Shown here piece after piece: positions 20,851 to 23,815 of a DNA stretch of 23,815 bases. Within the stretch, counting starts at the first letter, position 1. Each line of letters begins with the position of its first letter. The DNA comes from JAVBPP01 sp031549535. Lineage in GTDB: Bacteria; Bacillota; Clostridia; Oscillospirales; Acutalibacteraceae. The translations under genes were made by a program, and so were the position numbers. The notes beneath the pieces are model-generated. The model was not told the DNA's origin. It did no database searches and was given only the letters and a program-made list of their open reading frames with translations. Location: positions 1 through 23,815 of the forward strand of contig JAVBPP010000038.1 in assembly GCA_031549535.1 (NCBI GenBank). Reading direction: 5' to 3'.

Positions 20851-21714
20851 ATGTTAGTTTCGGCAAAAGACATGCTTGTGAAAGCGAAGGCGGGCAAATA
20901 CGCCGTTGCACAAATCAACATCAATAATTTGGAGTGGACCAAGGCGGCGCTGCAGACGGCGCAGGAGCTGAACAGCCCCATTATTTTGGGCGTATCCGAG
21001 GGCGCGGGGAAATATATGACCGGCTTTAAAACGGTTACGGATATGACGAAGGCCATGTTGGAGGGACTGCATATCACAGTTCCCGTTGCGCTGCATCTGG
21101 ACCACGGCAGCTATGAGGGCTGCCTGGCCTGCGTGGAGGCCGGGTTTTCCTCCATTATGTTTGACGGCTCTCACTACGCGATTGAGGAAAATATTGCAAA
21201 GACCAAGGAGCTGGTGCGCATCGTAGCCGAACAGGGCATGTCTCTGGAGGCGGAGGTCGGCTCTATTGGCGGCGAGGAAGACGGCGTTGTAGGCGCGGGC
21301 GAGGTTGCCGACCCCAAGGAATGCAAAATGATTGCGGACCTCGGCGTCACCATGCTTGCCGCCGGCATCGGCAATATCCACGGCAAATATCCGGCCAACT
21401 GGGCGGGTCTGCGCTTTGATACGCTGGCCGCCATCCAACAGCTCACAGGCGAAATGCCCCTCGTGCTGCACGGCGGAACCGGCATCCCGGAGGACATGAT
21501 TCAGCAGGCGATTTCTCTGGGTGTTTCCAAAATCAACGTCAACACAGAGTGCCAGCTCACCTTTGCGGCGGCGACCCGCACTTACATTGAAGCGGGCAAG
21601 GATTTGGAAGGCAAGGGTTTTGACCCGCGCAAGCTGCTCGCCCCGGGCGTGGACGCCATCAAGGCAACCGTGAAAGAAAAAATGAAGCTGTTCGGCTCCG
21701 TCGGCCAGGCGTAA
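20851..21714 (+). CDS. fba: Class II fructose-bisphosphate aldolase
   Basis: This zinc enzyme splits fructose 1,6-bisphosphate into dihydroxyacetone phosphate and glyceraldehyde 3-phosphate in glycolysis and the reverse in gluconeogenesis. The 287-residue length fits the class IIB group. Active-site and metal motifs are visible: VALHLDHGSYE (zinc histidine), EAEVGSIGGEEDGV, AAGIGNIHGKYP, PLVLHGGTGIP and SKINVNTE. Tagatose-bisphosphate or other ketose-bisphosphate aldolases share much of this, so substrate choice is probable, not certain. GGATTGGAG lies upstream of the ATG at 20851. Own promoter and terminator make it monocistronic. Confidence 0.92.
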   Translation: MLVSAKDMLVKAKAGKYAVAQININNLEWTKAALQTAQELNSPIILGVSEGAGKYMTGFKTVTDMTKAMLEGLHITVPVALHLDHGSYEGCLACVEAGFSSIMFDGSHYAIEENIAKTKELVRIVAEQGMSLEAEVGSIGGEEDGVVGAGEVADPKECKMIADLGVTMLAAGIGNIHGKYPANWAGLRFDTLAAIQQLTGEMPLVLHGGTGIPEDMIQQAISLGVSKINVNTECQLTFAAATRTYIEAGKDLEGKGFDPRKLLAPGVDAIKATVKEKMKLFGSVGQA

Positions 21715-21749
21715 TACCAATATCCCATTTAGAAATGATTGCAAATAGA

Positions 21750-21789
21750 AGCCAGCCAAGGGTATCACCCTCCGGCTGGCTCTTTTTTT
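21750..21789 (+). terminator. Terminator of the aldolase gene
   Basis: AGCCAGCC (21750-21757) pairs with GGCTGGCT (21774-21781), with an inner GGG/CCC pair, and CTTTTTTT follows. It lies 36 bases after the stop and just before the convergent kinase gene. Confidence 0.88.
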
Positions 21790-21802
21790 GTCTGTCTGTA
21801 TA

Positions 21803-23530
21803 TTATGCTTCTGCCGCTCTCCACTGCGTAATAAACTGTTCCAGCGACTGCTGCCGTTTATCGCGTTCCTGGCTGACAGCTTGTTTTGCCACATCAAATC
21901 GCGCTTCGCTTTCATTCCATTGTTCCAAGCACCGGTCCCGTTCATTGCCGAACAATGCAAACGCGGCCGCTCCCATGGTGTAGACGGTGGTAATCTCATC
22001 TATGCTTGCGCCCAGCTGAAATTCTTCCGGAGACATGAAACGCGAGCTGCCCCATAAGCGGCCCATTTCGTTTGTGTAGGGAGATTTCGCATAAAAATCA
22101 ATGTCGCAGATTACGGTCTTGCGTTTGCCGAAATCATACATGATGCAGCCATCATAAAAGTCGATGGCAACATATCCCCGCTTCACTGCGTGCGCATGGA
22201 ACGCAAGGGTTTCCTCAAAAACTTGCTGCCTCGTTTCCAGCGGCATCTGCATAAACTGCTTGCGTGCGCGCGGGTACATCGGGTGCATGCACGCGGCGTC
22301 GGTCCATGCAAACAGCATGGCAAACCCGCCGCCCACCTCCTCAGCGTCAACGAACCGGATGAGATTCGGGTGCGCTAAATCGCGATAAATTGCTGCGCTA
22401 CGTTTGAGGTTGGCAACGGCCTCCCCGGCGCTCACACCGGCGCGTTCAGTAGGCGCACCAGCAAATTTGACAAAGTAGCGAGTTTCGCCATTTACCACAC
22501 CGAAACAGATATTCCCGGAGTCCTGGTCGTCAAAAACCCGAAATACCCTGCCATATTTGTGGAGAAAAGAAAAATCAAACGGAGCTTTGAGTTTATACGG
22601 TACACCGTCAATGTATTGGATGTAAAAATCTTTCAGATACCACCTCATGAGAGGTGAGTGTCCGTCCTTTAGATACCGGGCATTCCTTTCATTCCAGCGA
22701 AGCGTTTCGGGTAATTCCTCCGGTTTGTGATACTTCATCCACACAATAGATGTCAACGCGGCGGTCACGATATAGTATGTCAGCACATCCCAAAAAATTT
22801 GTGGCGGTTCCCCATTAAAATAGCCGCGAACCAATCCAGTCGCAAAATATGCGTTGTCATTCTCTCCAAATGTCTTAAAATCATACCAGGGATCGCCGCA
22901 ATTTCCAAACCCCTCGTCCAGCAGGTCGATTACATATACTTCACCCTTTGCACCAACCATCAAATTGCCTTCATGATAATCGCCATGCAGAAAACATTGT
23001 GGACGTTTACGCAGTAACTCTCGATTGCGCTCCAGATAGGCAAGCACAACATCGCTGCCTTCAAAAGAGATTCCCTTCGAACGATACGCCTCAATCCGTT
23101 CGTCAATCACCGCAAAGTAACGTGTTCCCCAATCAGCAGTACTGTCAAGCACAGTCAGTGTGTGAATGTTCCGTAAGACCTCCCCGGCTTTCAGCCCCAG
23201 AACATACTGTTCCGTTTCGGACATAAGAGGCATTGCTGTTTCGGCATCCTCGCCGTCAAGCCAAGCTGTGAGAGAATAGCAATGTTTACCGTCTTCACAC
23301 AAGCCGAATGCAAAAGGCTGCGGGGTAAGCACACCCATTGCGTACATGCGCTCCAGCATGCTGTACTCCGCCTTTTTGCAGTCGTACGCGCAGCTGTCTG
23401 ATATGCGCAGGAGCATACGCCTGCCCTCGGCAGTTTCAACGCAATACTTTTCATCCTCTGACCAGCCCTTTGTAATTGGCTTAACCTTGACAAAGGCATC
23501 CAGACCGCTAAACATATATTCCAAGGCCAT
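21803..23530 (-). CDS. Fusion of APH-like phosphotransferase and protein-kinase-like domains
   Basis: The 575-residue protein carries two kinase folds. Residues 1-295 resemble the aminoglycoside phosphotransferase/choline kinase family, with catalytic CFLHGDYHEGNLM (HGDxxxxN at 182-189) and metal motif VIDLLDEG (near D202). From about 317 a second, Ser/Thr-kinase-like domain follows: YFVKFAG (lysine 355), HPNLIRF, an altered catalytic loop YVAIDFYDGCIMYD (457-466) in place of HRDxxxxN, CDIDFY in place of DFG, and RFMSPEEF...DEITTVYTMGAAAF. The substrate of either half is unknown; antibiotic resistance should not be assumed. The ATG at 23530 directly abuts GGGAGGG, so the ATG at 23515 is a rival start. 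Its lower GC suggests acquisition. Confidence 0.88.
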   Translation of the reverse strand: MALEYMFSGLDAFVKVKPITKGWSEDEKYCVETAEGRRMLLRISDSCAYDCKKAEYSMLERMYAMGVLTPQPFAFGLCEDGKHCYSLTAWLDGEDAETAMPLMSETEQYVLGLKAGEVLRNIHTLTVLDSTADWGTRYFAVIDERIEAYRSKGISFEGSDVVLAYLERNRELLRKRPQCFLHGDYHEGNLMVGAKGEVYVIDLLDEGFGNCGDPWYDFKTFGENDNAYFATGLVRGYFNGEPPQIFWDVLTYYIVTAALTSIVWMKYHKPEELPETLRWNERNARYLKDGHSPLMRWYLKDFYIQYIDGVPYKLKAPFDFSFLHKYGRVFRVFDDQDSGNICFGVVNGETRYFVKFAGAPTERAGVSAGEAVANLKRSAAIYRDLAHPNLIRFVDAEEVGGGFAMLFAWTDAACMHPMYPRARKQFMQMPLETRQQVFEETLAFHAHAVKRGYVAIDFYDGCIMYDFGKRKTVICDIDFYAKSPYTNEMGRLWGSSRFMSPEEFQLGASIDEITTVYTMGAAAFALFGNERDRCLEQWNESEARFDVAKQAVSQERDKRQQSLEQFITQWRAAEA

Positions 23531-23687
23531 CCCTCCCGCTGAACCGGTTTAAAATTCTCGGCATAATTATTACTTCTGCACCAAACAGTAGTAATACCAA
23601 GATCCAAATAAAGCGTAGATAAAAAATCTGCGAAAAAGCCATACAGCAAAGCTTTTCCTTGATTTTTTATGACGCTTTCTAAACTGT

Positions 23688-23815
23688 ACCCTATAAACCG
23701 GACAGCCCCGGTTTTCAGAACCCTATAAACCAGACGAAGCGGTTTACAAAAACCCCGCACCCCGGACAGGAGAGTTTTGAAAACCCTTTGAATCGGGCAA
23801 TGCGGGTTTTGACCT
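23688..23815. repeat. Degenerate 32-bp tandem repeat running off the window
   Basis: Units begin with ACCC at 23688, 23720, 23752 and 23783. Units 1 and 2 share ACCCTATAAACC; each unit ends near a GGTTTT block that faces the next ACCC, giving repeated imperfect palindromes of the type GGTTTTnnAAAACCC. The 157 bases between the kinase gene and the array (23531-23687) show no gene. The array has no spacer-like unique segments, so it is not CRISPR. Confidence 0.65.

Noticed and set aside
20854..21999. Large minus-strand frame opposite the aldolase gene
   Set aside because: It is antisense to a highly conserved enzyme, crosses the aldolase terminator and contains no domain.
23191..23760. Separate minus-strand gene upstream of the kinase fusion
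   Set aside because: Most of it overlaps the kinase gene in another frame and the upstream part has neither a ribosome site nor recognisable sequence.
23688..23815. CRISPR array
   Set aside because: Repeats are tandem and degenerate with no distinct spacers of constant length, and no cas gene is present.

Overview
The window looks like chromosome of a spore-forming member of the Clostridia, probably an Oscillospirales-type gut or anaerobic bacterium. This is inferred from a SpoVT gene, a SigH-like sigma factor, Gram-positive sigma-A promoters (TTGACA/TATAAT), strong AGGAGG ribosome sites and moderately high GC. No species can be named from the sequence alone.

Layout. (1) 1-2840: a window-edge fragment, an unrecognised 103-residue beta-rich protein (484-795), the convergent ribosome-assembly GTPase gene rsgA, a promoter-driven structured RNA with its own terminator just upstream of rsgA, and divergent spoVT. 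(2) 2808-5764: the classic minus-strand operon rpmH-rnpA-yidD-yidC-jag (khpB), with one near-perfect promoter at 5735-5764 and a terminator at 2808-2837. It makes ribosomal protein L34, the RNase P protein, two membrane-insertion factors and an RNA-binding cofactor. (3) 5833-8513: a two-gene plus-strand unit with its own promoter and terminator. The first protein carries 32-residue-spaced PPE(V/L)F repeats and a SipW-like signal-peptidase domain that appears to have lost its catalytic residues. The second is a TasA/BsaA-like matrix or pilin-like protein. This is the most unusual system in the window. (4) 8543-12215: an amidohydrolase, an XRE regulator, a histidine-phosphatase homologue with RNG instead of RHG, and a secreted calcineurin-like phosphoesterase preceded by an internally deleted copy of itself. 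(5) 12220-19406: an accessory stretch. It has a palindromic MITE, an AlbA_2/ATPase-like/wHTH regulator, a pair of overlapping ABC exporter half-transporters, a MerR-type regulator cut in two by a second related MITE, and a GNAT acetyltransferase. (6) 19468-21789: a zinc-ribbon protein and a SigH-like sigma factor with a tRNA-like remnant between them, then class II fructose-bisphosphate aldolase. Both the sigma factor and the aldolase have promoters with strong palindromes around the spacer. (7) 21803-23815: a fusion of an aminoglycoside-phosphotransferase-like domain to a protein-kinase-like domain, then a degenerate 32-bp tandem repeat running to the window end.

The housekeeping genes (L34 operon, rsgA, spoVT, aldolase, sigma factor) are conventional. 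The accessory signal lies in the matrix-protein unit, the duplicated phosphoesterase, the two MITE copies and the regulatory palindromes. All assignments come from reading motifs by eye; no database search was run.
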